DNA of 43,348 bases, taken from contig QHNR01000111.1 in assembly GCA_003218475.1 (NCBI GenBank), positions 1 through 43,348 of the forward strand. The letters are read 5' to 3'. Shown here piece after piece: positions 1 through 8,936 of this stretch. The notes under the pieces were generated by a model. It made no database searches. It was not told where the DNA came from and worked only from the letters and a program-made list of their open reading frames with translations. How positions within the stretch are numbered: position 1 is the stretch's first letter; each line of letters starts with the position of its first letter. Source of the DNA: Verrucomicrobiota bacterium (GTDB taxonomy: Bacteria; Verrucomicrobiota; Verrucomicrobiia; Chthoniobacterales; UBA10450). Made by a program: the position numbers and the translations under genes.

Positions 1-837
1 CAGGCCGGACCAAACAATCAATTCACGCAGTTTTTGTCATTGGAACTTACGCCGTCGATTTTCGAGTGCGAGATCGCTCCGGCGCGCACATTTGTTTACT
101 ACGAGGACGTTGAGCCACTCATGGAGAAAAATTTGATCAAGGGCGGCAGCCTCGAAAATGCGATTGTCGTGCGCGGCGAGGCGGTTCTCAGCAAGGAACC
201 ATTGCGTTTTGCCGACGAATTCGTCCGGCACAAAATTCTCGACGTCATCGGCGATCTCGCGCTCGTCGGGCGCCGTATCCGAGGTCATGTAGTGACAGTA
301 AAGCCCGGCCATGCTGCGAATGCGGATCTAGCCCGGGCAATCGCTCGCGAGCAGACCCAGAGAAGCGCGATGAGCGCACCGCGCGCGATCCCAATAGGCG
401 ATTCCGGTCTGGACACTGGCGAGGTGATGAAGATCCTTCCGCACCGCTACCCTTTTTTGATGGTTGACCGGGTCATCGGCTTCGAGGGCGAAAACAAAAT
501 TACGGCCATAAAATCCATCACGATTAACGAGCCGTTTTTTCAGGGGCATTTCCCCGGTCATCCAGTCATGCCTGGAGTAATGCAAGTCGAAGCGATGGCG
601 CAGGTCGCCAGCATCCTGTTGTTTAAATTGACGAAGACTTCGAGTCGCGTCGGCTATTTCATGAGTGCGGACCAGGTGAAATTTCGCAAACCAGTCTTTC
701 CGGGCGATACGATTTTCATTCACGCGGAGCTGACGAGGGCGCGTGGCAATCGCATGGCGAAAACGAAGTGCTACTGCGTAGTAAACGACGCTGTCGTTTC
801 CGAAGGCGAACTGATGTTCACGTTCCTCGATAAATGA
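1..837 (+). CDS. lpxC/fabZ: Bifunctional LpxC/FabZ, 3' part
   Basis: Fusion of UDP-3-O-acyl-GlcNAc deacetylase (LpxC, the committed step of lipid A synthesis) and (3R)-hydroxyacyl-ACP dehydratase (FabZ). The frame is open back to base 1, so the TTG at 34 in the ORF track is not the start and the gene begins outside the window. The first ~100 residues are the LpxC C-terminal half, with motif FADEFVRHKILDVIGDL and zinc-site region KPGHAANADLA. A linker follows, then a full FabZ hotdog domain starting near MKILPHRYPFLMVDRV. The helix HFPGHPVMPGVMQVEAMAQ carries the catalytic His and Glu. Such fusions are known in Bacteroidota and Verrucomicrobiota. The stop overlaps lpxA by 4 bp (ATGA), so the two are probably translationally coupled. 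Confidence 0.96.
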   Translation, partial: QAGPNNQFTQFLSLELTPSIFECEIAPARTFVYYEDVEPLMEKNLIKGGSLENAIVVRGEAVLSKEPLRFADEFVRHKILDVIGDLALVGRRIRGHVVTVKPGHAANADLARAIAREQTQRSAMSAPRAIPIGDSGLDTGEVMKILPHRYPFLMVDRVIGFEGENKITAIKSITINEPFFQGHFPGHPVMPGVMQVEAMAQVASILLFKLTKTSSRVGYFMSADQVKFRKPVFPGDTIFIHAELTRARGNRMAKTKCYCVVNDAVVSEGELMFTFLDK

Positions 838-1613
838 GCGACGTGCAGATTCATCCGACGGCTATTATTGATCCGGGAGCAGAAATCGGTGCGGGGACTA
901 TCGTCGGACCGTATTCTGTGATCGGACCCGATGTAGTGCTCGGCCCAAATTGCTGGCTCCAACATCATGTCACGCTCTGCGGCCCGATGAAGGCTGGAGC
1001 GAAAAATAGATTTTACGCGTACTGCTCCATCGGCCAGCAAACACAGGATTTAAAATATCGCGGCGAACCGACCTATCTTGAAATCGGCGACGAAAACACG
1101 TTCCGCGAATTCGTGACGGCACACCGCAGCACCACGAGCGAAGGCAAAACGCGAATCGGCAATCACGGAAACTTTCTCGCTTACAGTCACATCGGACACG
1201 ATTGCACCGTGGGCGATCACGTCATTTTTTCCAACAACGGCACATTGGGCGGCCACGTGCAGGTAGGAGACCATGCGATGATGGGCGGCCTCACAGCGGT
1301 GCATCAATTTTGTCGAATTGGGCGGTTCGCGATCACCGGTGGCTGTTCGAAAATTGTGCAGGACGTTCCGCCGTTCATGATCGCCGATGGCAACCCGGCG
1401 GAAATTCGTGGGATCAATCTGGTCGGCTTGGAGCGCAAGAATTTCCCGCCCCAAAGCGTGAAACTGATCAAGGAAGCCTTTCGCGTGATTTTTCGCTCCA
1501 AATACAATAGGCGTCAGGCAATCGAAGCGATGCAAAAGGAATTGCCTCAGACGCAAGAAATCACCGAAATCATCACGTTCATCGAGCAAAGCGAGCGCGG
1601 GATTATTCGGTGA
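834..1613 (+). CDS. lpxA: Acyl-ACP--UDP-GlcNAc O-acyltransferase LpxA
   Basis: First enzyme of lipid A synthesis: it moves an R-3-hydroxyacyl chain from ACP to the 3-OH of UDP-GlcNAc in the cytoplasm. The 259 aa length is normal for the family. The N-terminal two thirds is a left-handed beta helix of hexapeptide repeats (IIDPGAEIGAGTIVGPYSVI). The catalytic His lies in AYSHIGHDC, and the family motif GGLTAVHQFCRIGRFA is present. The C-terminal helical domain starts near LVGLERKNFP. The start overlaps the stop of lpxC/fabZ by 4 bp, giving an operon of successive lipid A steps. Confidence 0.97.
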   Translation: MSDVQIHPTAIIDPGAEIGAGTIVGPYSVIGPDVVLGPNCWLQHHVTLCGPMKAGAKNRFYAYCSIGQQTQDLKYRGEPTYLEIGDENTFREFVTAHRSTTSEGKTRIGNHGNFLAYSHIGHDCTVGDHVIFSNNGTLGGHVQVGDHAMMGGLTAVHQFCRIGRFAITGGCSKIVQDVPPFMIADGNPAEIRGINLVGLERKNFPPQSVKLIKEAFRVIFRSKYNRRQAIEAMQKELPQTQEITEIITFIEQSERGIIR

Positions 1614-1618
1614 GATTG

Positions 1619-1710
1619 AACCACGGATGACGCGGATAACACGGGTCCGAACACAGATATCCTCCTTGTGCGGTACGCGGGCTTCTAAGCCTGCGTAGTT
1701 CGGTCCCGCG
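1619..1710. repeat. Intergenic low-complexity and palindromic sequence
   Basis: The gap between lpxA and the convergent hydrolase begins with a stutter of ACGGATGACGCGGATAACACGG type. It then carries an imperfect inverted repeat, ACGCGGGCTTCTAAGCCTGCGT. The hairpin could also end transcription of both convergent genes, but no clear T-run follows it. Confidence 0.4.
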
Positions 1711-1711
1711 T

Positions 1712-2566
1712 TTAGAATCTGAGCTTCAGTCCGTCATAGGCGATACGCACACCATTCGGTAGTCGAGATTCAGCGGATTGTGGAAGGTCATGGCAGATGT
1801 GCGTGAAATAAGTCGCCTTGGGCTTTACGAGAGCAGCGACTTCCACTGCCTGGCCTACGCTCAGATGTGTCGGATGCGGCCTGTCCCGCAACGCATCGAT
1901 GATCAGAACTTTGACGCCAGAGATAAGATCGACAATCGCATCCGGCACCGCGCTGCAGTCGCTTAGGTAAGCGACAAGTTTTTGATTCGCGCGCGAGAAA
2001 AGATAACCATTCACGATCGAGTCGCCATGCGGCACCGGCAACGGAGTGATCAACGTCTCGCCAAGTTTGAACGGCCCATCAATGATGTGCGATTCGGGTT
2101 TGAGATAATATGAAACCGGATTGCTTGTCTTGAACGCAAACTGAAACACACGTTCCAAGTCACGCATCGTTTCGGCCGATGCATAGACCGGCATCGAACC
2201 GCGCGCGTGCGAAAAGCGCCGGAGATCGTCGAAACCCATGATGTGGTCGGTGTGCGAGTGTGTGAAAATCACCGCATCCACGTTGCGGATATTTTCGCGC
2301 AACGCCTGTGTTCTGAAATCCGTTCCGGTATCCACCACCCATGAACACTCCGGCGTTTCGATATAAATCGAGGAACGAAGCCGGTTGTCACGCGGGTCGG
2401 GCGAGCGACAGACGTTGCAATCGCAACCAATCATCGGCACACCCTGCGATGTGCCCGTCCCAAGGAATGTAACCGCAAGTTGAGAGTTGAAAGTTGATTG
2501 TTGAGAGTTTGAAATCTTCAGGAGTCGAACTGTTAACTCGCAACGAATAACTCTCAACCTCCCCAA
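1712..2566 (-). CDS. MBL-fold metallo-hydrolase, PhnP-like
   Basis: Metallo-beta-lactamase-fold phosphodiesterase-type hydrolase. It opens with FLGTGTSQGVPMIGCDCNVC, whose Cys pattern is typical of PhnP-like enzymes (cyclic phosphate phosphodiesterases). The metal motif HSHTDH follows near residue 103, then a conserved PHGDS, SDCSA and a C-terminal THICHDL. The substrate cannot be read from sequence; a cyclic nucleotide or phosphoribosyl cyclic phosphate is a family-based guess. The start is uncertain. The track ORF begins with TTG, and the first ~30 codons translate a repeated CTCAAC-type sequence, so the real start is probably near LAVTFLG at about 2476-2490. It diverges from recN. Confidence 0.85.
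   Translation of the reverse strand: MGRLRVIRCELTVRLLKISNSQQSTFNSQLAVTFLGTGTSQGVPMIGCDCNVCRSPDPRDNRLRSSIYIETPECSWVVDTGTDFRTQALRENIRNVDAVIFTHSHTDHIMGFDDLRRFSHARGSMPVYASAETMRDLERVFQFAFKTSNPVSYYLKPESHIIDGPFKLGETLITPLPVPHGDSIVNGYLFSRANQKLVAYLSDCSAVPDAIVDLISGVKVLIIDALRDRPHPTHLSVGQAVEVAALVKPKATYFTHICHDLPQSAESRLPNGVRIAYDGLKLRF
2475..2558. repeat. CTCAACT-type low-complexity repeat
   Basis: Between the hydrolase and recN, blocks of the form AACTCTCAAC, AATCAACTTTC and AACTCTCAAC recur (read on the minus strand), ending in ATAACTCTCAACC next to the recN start. The stretch translates poorly and probably is not coding, although the hydrolase ORF runs through it. Confidence 0.5.
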
Positions 2567-4230
2567 TGCCCGCCATTCTCACTCTATTGCGGATCAAGAA
2601 TCTCGCGCTCGTGGAAGAACTTCAGTGGCAGATGGGGCCGGGGTTCATCGCTGTCACTGGTGAAACCGGCGCGGGGAAATCGATCATCATTGGGGCGCTG
2701 CAACTCTTGCTCGGCGAGCGCGCGGATAAATCGCTGATCCGCGCCGGGGCTGATCTCTGCACGGTTGAGGCGGTTTTTAGCGGAACCGATCTACAAAATC
2801 TCAACCCGCAACTTGTCGAAGCTGGAGTCGAGCCGTGCGAGAACGATCTCATCCTAAAGCGCACGCTCTCCTCAACCGGAACTAATCGGCAGTTCATTAA
2901 CGGCTCACCAACGACATTATCGATTCTGAAAAACCTGGGCGATGAACTCGTCGATCTTCACGGGTCGCACGATCACCAATCATTGCTCTCGCCGGAGACA
3001 CAATTGAGCTTGCTTGATTCGTTCGCGCACGCCGAAGAGCAACTCGATGGATATCGAAAGCATCATCGGCAGCTACAGACGCTACTGGCGGAGCATGCCG
3101 CGCTCGACACCGCGGAAACAGCACGCGAACAGGAGCTGGATCTGCTTCGTCATCAGATCACCGAAATCAAGTCAGCGAACCTGGTCGCAGACGAAGAACA
3201 GGAAATCGAGAAGCGGTATAAACTTACCAGCAACAGCAAACGGCTGATCGAGCTCGCCAGCGCAATCGTCAACAAACTTTCCGAAACCGATAATTCCGTC
3301 CTTTCGCAGCTCGCGGAAACTCAGCGGCTACTTCGCGAACTGGAAAGGATCGATGGCTCAATTGGGCAATTTTCATCGGCTCATGCCGCGAGTGTCGTTG
3401 AGCTTTCGGAAATCGCCCGCGCGCTTTCCGCGTATGCCGAAAAACTCGATCTCGACCCACAACAACTCGCTGCGCTCGAGCAACGCGTCTCGCTTTTTGA
3501 AACGTTGAAACGCAAATATGGCGGCTCAATCGCCGAAGTAATCGCGTTCGGCGAGCGCGCGACGGAACGGATGCGGAAAATTGAAGGACGAGATATGGAG
3601 TTGGAACGTCTGGCCAAAGAAATCGAGAATGTTCGCGCGCAAATGAATCGCGCCGGTGAAGCACTGCGCAAACTGCGAGTAAAAGCTGCTCCGAAACTTT
3701 CCGAAAACATCCGGCGCAACTTACGCGACCTCGGTTTCCGACAATCCGAATTCGAAGCAAAACTCAGCGCGCTCGAGGAGCCACGCCCGAATGGATTCGA
3801 CTCGGCGGAATTGCTCTTCTCGCCGAATCCAGGCGAGCCGCTGAGACCGCTTCGCGCCATCGCATCCAGCGGCGAAATCTCGCGGTTGATGCTGGCGATC
3901 AAATCAGCGCTGGCGGCACAAGACGCGATTCCCCTGCTCGTGTTCGATGAAATCGACACAAACGTTGGCGGCGAAATCGCGCACGCGGTGGGCGCGAAAA
4001 TGCGAACATTAGGACGCGATCATCAGGTGATTTGCATCACCCATTTGCCTCAAGTGGCTGCGACTGCCTCTTCACATTTCGTCGTGACGAAGGATGTCGC
4101 ACGCGGCCGCACGTTCTCTGATTTGCATGAAGTCACCGGCAAAGCGCGCCAGGAAGAAATCGCGCGGATGCTCGGCGGCAAAAGCGAATCGGCACTCAAG
4201 CTCGCAGCGAACCTCTTAAAACAAGAGTAA
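2566..4230 (+). CDS. recN: DNA repair protein RecN
   Basis: SMC-like ATPase of recombinational double-strand break repair. Residues 1-50 hold the N-terminal ATPase half with Walker A GETGAGKS. A His-rich turn DLHGSHDHQSLL follows, which is conserved in RecN. The middle ~300 residues are Glu/Leu/Arg-rich and of coiled-coil character. The C-terminal half has the ABC signature-like SSGEISRLMLAIKSAL, Walker B LLVFDEIDTNVGG and the switch region ICITHLPQVAA. The 554 aa length is normal. The ATG at 2566 is the only good start. It lies head to head with the hydrolase, so both promoters must sit in or near the repeat-rich gap. Confidence 0.97.
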   Translation: MPAILTLLRIKNLALVEELQWQMGPGFIAVTGETGAGKSIIIGALQLLLGERADKSLIRAGADLCTVEAVFSGTDLQNLNPQLVEAGVEPCENDLILKRTLSSTGTNRQFINGSPTTLSILKNLGDELVDLHGSHDHQSLLSPETQLSLLDSFAHAEEQLDGYRKHHRQLQTLLAEHAALDTAETAREQELDLLRHQITEIKSANLVADEEQEIEKRYKLTSNSKRLIELASAIVNKLSETDNSVLSQLAETQRLLRELERIDGSIGQFSSAHAASVVELSEIARALSAYAEKLDLDPQQLAALEQRVSLFETLKRKYGGSIAEVIAFGERATERMRKIEGRDMELERLAKEIENVRAQMNRAGEALRKLRVKAAPKLSENIRRNLRDLGFRQSEFEAKLSALEEPRPNGFDSAELLFSPNPGEPLRPLRAIASSGEISRLMLAIKSALAAQDAIPLLVFDEIDTNVGGEIAHAVGAKMRTLGRDHQVICITHLPQVAATASSHFVVTKDVARGRTFSDLHEVTGKARQEEIARMLGGKSESALKLAANLLKQE

Positions 4231-4311
4231 CCCGCGAATTACGCGAATAGACGCGAAGAAGAATTTCTTTTGAATCCATTCGCGTTCATCAGTGTGATTC
4301 GCGAGTACAAA

Positions 4312-4902
4312 TTATTTTGTCACCGCTCCGAGTGGCAGGACGACCTTGCCGAAAACTTCGTTGAGCACCTGCGCCAGCCCGGCGTAAATTGCCGAGAAAC
4401 CGCAGAAGATTCCCTCGTAGCCTGTCAAATGCTTGAAGTCCGGGCCTGCGCTTATGTAATCGCCTATGGCGAGAAGGAAAAAAAGAATGGTCAGCGAACC
4501 AAAAACGACCTGCCCGGCGACGTGCATTCGGAATGTGCCAATGAACATCACTGCAGTGAACAAGCCCCACATTGCAAGATATGCAGCCATTGCGGTGTCA
4601 TTGGAGGGTGTGGCCCATCCTAACTTCGCCAGGATAATCAACGTCACCAGAGAGAGCCAGAACAAGCCGTAGGAAAGAAACGCAGTTGTGGCAAAGGTAT
4701 TGCCTTTCCGCCATTCCATGATGCCGGCGACAATTTGCGCGGCCCCGCCATAACAAATTCCCATCGCCAGGATCATGCTGTTCAGTTCGTACAACCCCGC
4801 GTTATGGAGATTCAGCAATACAGTAGTCATGCCAAAGCCAAGCAGCCCAAGTGGCGCCGGATTGCCTGTTGTATCTCTAAGTTCGATAACAGATTCATTC
4901 AC
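4312..4902 (-). CDS. satP: Acetate/succinate transporter, GPR1/FUN34/YaaH family
   Basis: Small inner-membrane uptake protein for acetate or succinate. It has the family motif NPAPLGL near the N-terminus and six hydrophobic segments, for example [20 protein letters not shown] and [20 protein letters not shown] chose the GTG at 4902 (196 aa) because it gives the usual length and begins just before NPAPLG. The track start at 4959 is a TTG that adds a Cys/Arg-rich stretch not expected in the family. It diverges from the oxidoreductase gene across a short gap that should hold both promoters. Confidence 0.92.
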   Translation of the reverse strand: MNESVIELRDTTGNPAPLGLLGFGMTTVLLNLHNAGLYELNSMILAMGICYGGAAQIVAGIMEWRKGNTFATTAFLSYGLFWLSLVTLIILAKLGWATPSNDTAMAAYLAMWGLFTAVMFIGTFRMHVAGQVVFGSLTILFFLLAIGDYISAGPDFKHLTGYEGIFCGFSAIYAGLAQVLNEVFGKVVLPLGAVTK

Positions 4903-5013
4903 GGCGCAGCCAGTCTGCCGAAAGAAAGATCCACAACGCAACAACAATATCGGAGGCAAACGATTTAGCTTGTCGATGCGGCAGGGCTGAAATTATCGTG
5001 CGAGTTCTCCCAT

Positions 5014-6195
5014 ATGATTAGACGTGATTATCTCATCATTGGTGCCGGCATTGCCGGAGCAAGCGCATGCGAAGGAATTCGCAAATACGACAAACGCGGC
5101 TCCGTGACACTGGTTGGCGCTGAAGTTTTTCCCCCTTACAAGCGGTGGATACTTTCGAAGACCTTTTTGCGCGAAAAGGACCCTAATCTCAAGAAATTGC
5201 AGGAACCCGACGAGCGCTGGTTCGAAACGCACAAGATCGAGACCCGGTTCGCTACAGCCGTAACACAATTCAACATCGAGCGGCGTTTGGCCGTGCTTGC
5301 CAACGGGGAAACTATTGAATTCAACAAAGCATGCCTGGCGATGGGCAGCCGCCCGGTGCGACCACCCGTGGCCGGGGTTAATCTCGGCAACGTTATTTAC
5401 CTGCGAACGGTCCGCGACGCCCTCGCTTTGAAAGAGATGGCAAGCGTGGAGCGAGGCATCATGGTCGTGGGCGGCGGACTACTTGCATGCGAGGCGGCAG
5501 CGAGTCTGCGAATGATGAAACTGAAGATCGGTCTGATGCATCGTGATCCGTACTTGTTGAACCGCTATCTGGATCCTGAAACCGGAGCATGGCTGACTGA
5601 TCACTTTGCCAAACACAGCGTGGTTCTCTCGATGGGCGAAAGTCTCAACGGCTTCGAAGGCAAAACCGTTTTGCGCAATATCCAGACAAAAAGCGGCAAC
5701 CGCTTCCCAGTCGGTCTCGCTGTGGTTGCGTGCGGCGCAGAACCGAATCTTCACCTGGTCCGCAACACGCCACTATCGGGACCGCACGGCTCCCCTGTCA
5801 CTGAATATCTCGAGACAGAAGAAAAGGGAATTTACGCCGTTGGCGACCTGGCATTTTATCCGGACCGGATCATGGGTGGTGTGCGGCGTCAGACACACTG
5901 GGAAAACGCGCGCGAACAGGGCCTCGTTGCCGGCGCGAACATGACAGGTAAAAAGCGGATTCGCTATGAGCAGGTTCCCTGTTTTTGGACAGAGATGTTC
6001 GATTTGCGGATGGATTTTGTCGGCGATTTCAGTGTCTTGCCGACCCGTGTCGACCTTCAAGGCGCCTATGCAAAGAAAAAGTTTATCGCCCGCTATTATC
6101 AAGGAGACAAACTGCGGGCCATTCTGCTTTGCCAGCAAGCGCAACGTGACGTGGATTCTGCCAAGACGCAGTTGCGCCAAGCGCTGGGGAAATAA
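5014..6195 (+). CDS. FAD-dependent NAD(P)H oxidoreductase (ferredoxin-reductase type)
   Basis: Pyridine nucleotide-disulfide reductase fold of 393 aa. The N-terminal FAD dinucleotide motif is IGAGIAGASA, the NAD(P) motif is VVGGGLLACEAA near residue 152, and the second FAD contact is KGIYAVGDLAF near residue 270. The conserved YKRWILSKTFL region matches AIF- or rhodocoxin-reductase-like enzymes, and a C-terminal domain of Reductase_C type appears to follow. It probably passes electrons from NAD(P)H to a small redox protein, but no partner ferredoxin or oxygenase lies in the window. No active-site CxxxxC is visible, which argues against a disulfide reductase. Confidence 0.88.
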   Translation: MIRRDYLIIGAGIAGASACEGIRKYDKRGSVTLVGAEVFPPYKRWILSKTFLREKDPNLKKLQEPDERWFETHKIETRFATAVTQFNIERRLAVLANGETIEFNKACLAMGSRPVRPPVAGVNLGNVIYLRTVRDALALKEMASVERGIMVVGGGLLACEAAASLRMMKLKIGLMHRDPYLLNRYLDPETGAWLTDHFAKHSVVLSMGESLNGFEGKTVLRNIQTKSGNRFPVGLAVVACGAEPNLHLVRNTPLSGPHGSPVTEYLETEEKGIYAVGDLAFYPDRIMGGVRRQTHWENAREQGLVAGANMTGKKRIRYEQVPCFWTEMFDLRMDFVGDFSVLPTRVDLQGAYAKKKFIARYYQGDKLRAILLCQQAQRDVDSAKTQLRQALGK

Positions 6196-6210
6196 AAGCG
6201 TTCCAACGGA

Positions 6211-6705
6211 TCAGTGCATATCAGCTGGGATTTCAAACCCCGAATTGCTCACACTTACGAGCTTCCAATCCCACGGCTTCCCCGAAAGACGATGCCACTC
6301 CAGCTCGAAGGGCGTGGGCAATTTGTTGACGCGTTCATCGAGCACTTCCATTACGCCATCGTCGCTGCTGTAGAGCGTGATCTTGCCAATCCACACTGCG
6401 CGCCGCGCGTCAACCTGCACGGCAGGATCAGATGCCATGATCCTGGAGCCACGTATCCATCGAAAGCCTTCTCGCATGCGTTCGAGGACGCGCATCCGAT
6501 CGTCGCCCCACTGATCGTGATAATCGTTTCCTACAAAATCGGCCACAGCCTCCCAGTTTCTGTGTTCGATCGCATGAAAGAAATTCTCGGTGTGCAACCG
6601 AACCTGATGCTCAGGTCGCCAGAGCCAGATCAGATATAGCCCAATGCAAAGGATCAAGACCAACCCGCCAAAGAATCCGCCACGGAACGTAATCGTCACA
6701 GGCAC
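6211..6705 (-). CDS. Membrane-anchored NTF2/SnoaL-like hypothetical protein
   Basis: 164 aa, GTG start. One N-terminal membrane helix (GFFGGLVLILCIGLYLIWLW) is followed by a soluble domain that starts with a helix containing FFHAIEHRNWEAVADFVG. That is the usual opening of SnoaL/NTF2-like cone folds. Several Trp-rich strands end the protein. No catalytic residues can be named. It lies convergent with the FAD oxidoreductase and just downstream of the tail-tube-like gene on the same strand. Function unknown; the fold call is tentative. Confidence 0.7.
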   Translation of the reverse strand: MPVTITFRGGFFGGLVLILCIGLYLIWLWRPEHQVRLHTENFFHAIEHRNWEAVADFVGNDYHDQWGDDRMRVLERMREGFRWIRGSRIMASDPAVQVDARRAVWIGKITLYSSDDGVMEVLDERVNKLPTPFELEWHRLSGKPWDWKLVSVSNSGFEIPADMH

Positions 6706-6750
6706 ACCCTTATTTTTCCCGAGAGCCCGGCCCGGTTAGCGGCTGAACGG

Positions 6751-7272
6751 CTACGGTTTCTTGAAGGATGGCTCGACCGGTTCCTTTACCGATTGGTCTC
6801 GCTCCCAGCCTTCATTCTCCAGCTTGATGTGCTCGATCGCGATCGCATTCGCATTGGCATCGAGATCGGGCAGGATTTCGTATTCTGAAACCCAGCAGCG
6901 ATAAATCTTATAGGCAAGGACCAGTTGTCCGGCCTCGTTATAGAGTTCCAGCACGATATCTTTACGGAAGTCTTTCAGAGAAACTTCTGCCCCAAAGCCG
7001 GCACCAAAGCTCCACACTTTGTTGGCCCAATTCTCGAATTCCGGATCGTGGGTGACACCACGCTCAAGGGTGATCGGCTCGAATTCGGTGACGCCGGGAG
7101 ATTTACGGCTCGTATTGGGATCACCGCCTTCGCGATGAAGAATGACTTCCGTGGTGCGTCGCAGCCCGCTTATTTTGCTAACGCCGGCAACGTAACGGCC
7201 ATCCCACTTGATGCGAAACTTAAAATTCTTGTAGGGATCAAAACGCTTCGGGTTAACCGTAAATTCAGCCAT
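6751..7272 (-). CDS. Phage tail tube protein, T4 gp19 / eCIS inner-tube family
   Basis: 173 aa. The pattern NFKFRIKWDGRYVAGVSKIS, then TEVILHREGG, ITLERGVTHD and a C-terminal LENEGWERD matches the T4 gp19-like 'conserved phage tail region' family. That family forms the inner tube of contractile tails and of extracellular contractile injection systems. No sheath, baseplate, spike or AAA+ ATPase gene is near: neighbours are an NTF2-like protein and creD, both unrelated. The frame is clean, with no sign of decay. It is therefore an orphan tube gene, either left over from a lost tail cluster or kept for another role. Confidence 0.85.
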   Translation of the reverse strand: MAEFTVNPKRFDPYKNFKFRIKWDGRYVAGVSKISGLRRTTEVILHREGGDPNTSRKSPGVTEFEPITLERGVTHDPEFENWANKVWSFGAGFGAEVSLKDFRKDIVLELYNEAGQLVLAYKIYRCWVSEYEILPDLDANANAIAIEHIKLENEGWERDQSVKEPVEPSFKKP

Positions 7273-7366
7273 AATCAGTGGGTACTTGCGCGCTAATAAA
7301 CCGGCTCGTAAGCGGCGTGTTACGAAAATGAGCCGGATCTGTCAACTTTGCACAGGTGCCGATGGC

Positions 7367-8764
7367 TCAACTCGCGTCACGCGCGTACCAATCCACCTTG
7401 CGCGTCACGTACATGACGATTGCCAGCACGATGAACAGCGCGATTGCGCCCATGAGCAGCGCGTAATCCTGTTGTCGCAACGTAATGTAGAGAAATGTGT
7501 AAACGCCCGTGAGTCCAGCGCCGATCATTAACGTCCGCACACCGCCACCCAGGAAAAAGCGGCAATACCAAGTGATCAATGCCGTCGACGCGACTGCCGC
7601 GATCAGGTAAGCCCAACTGAATCCGATAAATTCCGAAATCGATAATAGCAGCAGGTAAAACAAACAAAGGGCGGCACCCACCATCAGATATTGAAATGGA
7701 TGAATCTTCTGTCGTGCAGTGACTTCAAACAGAAAGAACGTCGTGAAAACGAGCACAAGAAAGAGCACGCCGTATTTGATCGAGCGTTCAACGTACCGAT
7801 ACGCATCCAGGATCGACAGGAACTGCGCTCCGAAAAGTGAATTAGAAACGGCTTGCGTCGTGAATCGCTCGTTGCCAGTACGGCTTGTCCACGATTGCGG
7901 ATAATCGCGTCCATAATACGAAATCTTCCATTTCGCATCGAACCCATCTCGACGCAGTGATCGTTCGGCTGGAAGAAACGCGCCGCGAAAGCCCACATCG
8001 GGCGAGTTTGATCTCAACGTCGCTTCGTTTTGCACGCCGAATGGCGCAAAGAAAATCCCTTCGCTGCCATTAAAATCCAGCGGAATCGAAAACTGAATGT
8101 CGGCTGCAATTGGCTGATCGCTGCCGAGCGGTGCGGTTGCGCCTGTGGTGTAACCCGGAAGCTGCGAACCGGGTAGCATCGGGTGCTTGGTGCCGCCCCA
8201 ATCAAGCAGAATCGTCTCACGTGTCCCGCGTAAATCGTTTATCGCGATGGTGACAAACACATCTTTCCATTGCACGTCCTTCACATCGATCTTGAGCGGA
8301 CCGAAATCGGGCGGCACGAACTTCCCGGAAAGCGTCGTCTGCGCACGATAGACCACCGCATCGTAAATCCCACGATGCAACATTTGTGTTTCCACATTGC
8401 CCGAGACATTCAGGGTTTCAGGCAGAAAATACGCGTTTCCTGTGGCGGTCTCTTCCACTTCACGCCGCTCCATCTTTCCGTCTGGAGCTGGAACTTCTTT
8501 CACCGTTTTGAATTTGTATTGATACGGAATCCCGAGCACTGGCCCGATCACATTTTGTTCCTTCCCCCACGACAAGGTGATATCCGCCACCGCCTCATTG
8601 CGCCGTTGCAATCGCTCCCTTAGCACGCCGGTAATCATTGCCAGCGGAATCAGCAGTACCAACACGAGCGCGCCGACTCCAAGCAATTTGATGATGGTAC
8701 TGTGGCGCCGACCAAACGATGGTTGCGATTTCGGTAATGGTGGTGGGGCTTGGACTTCGGGCAT
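7367..8764 (-). CDS. creD: CreD-family inner membrane protein
   Basis: 465 aa. The N-terminus has a cytoplasmic Pro-rich tail, a membrane helix (LLGVGALVLVLLIPLAMI) and the family segment VADITLSWGKEQNVIGPVLGIPY. A long periplasmic domain of ~270 residues follows. The C-terminus holds about five more membrane helices, beginning near YGVLFLVLVFTTFFLFEV. CreD in enterobacteria is the end target of the CreBC two-component system and is linked to envelope integrity. No creBC genes are here, so regulation is unknown. Confidence 0.92.
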   Translation of the reverse strand: MPEVQAPPPLPKSQPSFGRRHSTIIKLLGVGALVLVLLIPLAMITGVLRERLQRRNEAVADITLSWGKEQNVIGPVLGIPYQYKFKTVKEVPAPDGKMERREVEETATGNAYFLPETLNVSGNVETQMLHRGIYDAVVYRAQTTLSGKFVPPDFGPLKIDVKDVQWKDVFVTIAINDLRGTRETILLDWGGTKHPMLPGSQLPGYTTGATAPLGSDQPIAADIQFSIPLDFNGSEGIFFAPFGVQNEATLRSNSPDVGFRGAFLPAERSLRRDGFDAKWKISYYGRDYPQSWTSRTGNERFTTQAVSNSLFGAQFLSILDAYRYVERSIKYGVLFLVLVFTTFFLFEVTARQKIHPFQYLMVGAALCLFYLLLLSISEFIGFSWAYLIAAVASTALITWYCRFFLGGGVRTLMIGAGLTGVYTFLYITLRQQDYALLMGAIALFIVLAIVMYVTRKVDWYARDAS

Positions 8765-8839
8765 CTCGCGATGTTGAACAAACCAAACGGATTACGCAAT
8801 AGCCTTAACATCAATTCTCTGCGGCTCCGCAAAGTCCGC

Positions 8840-8919
8840 TGTAGCCACGGCCCTGTGGGCCGTTGCCTATCCGTGTGAAGAGCACGCCGGGATGAACCGG
8901 CCACAGGCCGGTAGCTACA
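8840..8919. repeat. Palindromic TGTAGC...GCTACA repeat element, copy 1
   Basis: An 80 bp element with inverted ends TGTAGCCACGGCCC and CCGGTAGCTACA. It contains two G+C-rich hairpins (CGGCCC/GGGCCG and CCGGCC/GGCCGG), like a bacterial interspersed mosaic element. Related copies lie at 30777-30861 and 42334-42408. It separates creD from the methyltransferase. Confidence 0.75.
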
Positions 8920-8936
8920 ATATTTGCGAAATTGCT

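Noticed and set aside
3269-3959. Long antisense ORFs within recN (3269-3760, 3381-3959)
   Set aside because: No family pattern; they mirror the Glu/Arg/Ala-rich coiled-coil codons of recN.
6211-8764. A phage tail or injection-system cluster around the tube gene
   Set aside because: I looked for sheath, baseplate, spike, LysM and AAA+ genes on both strands; the neighbours are an NTF2-like protein and creD.
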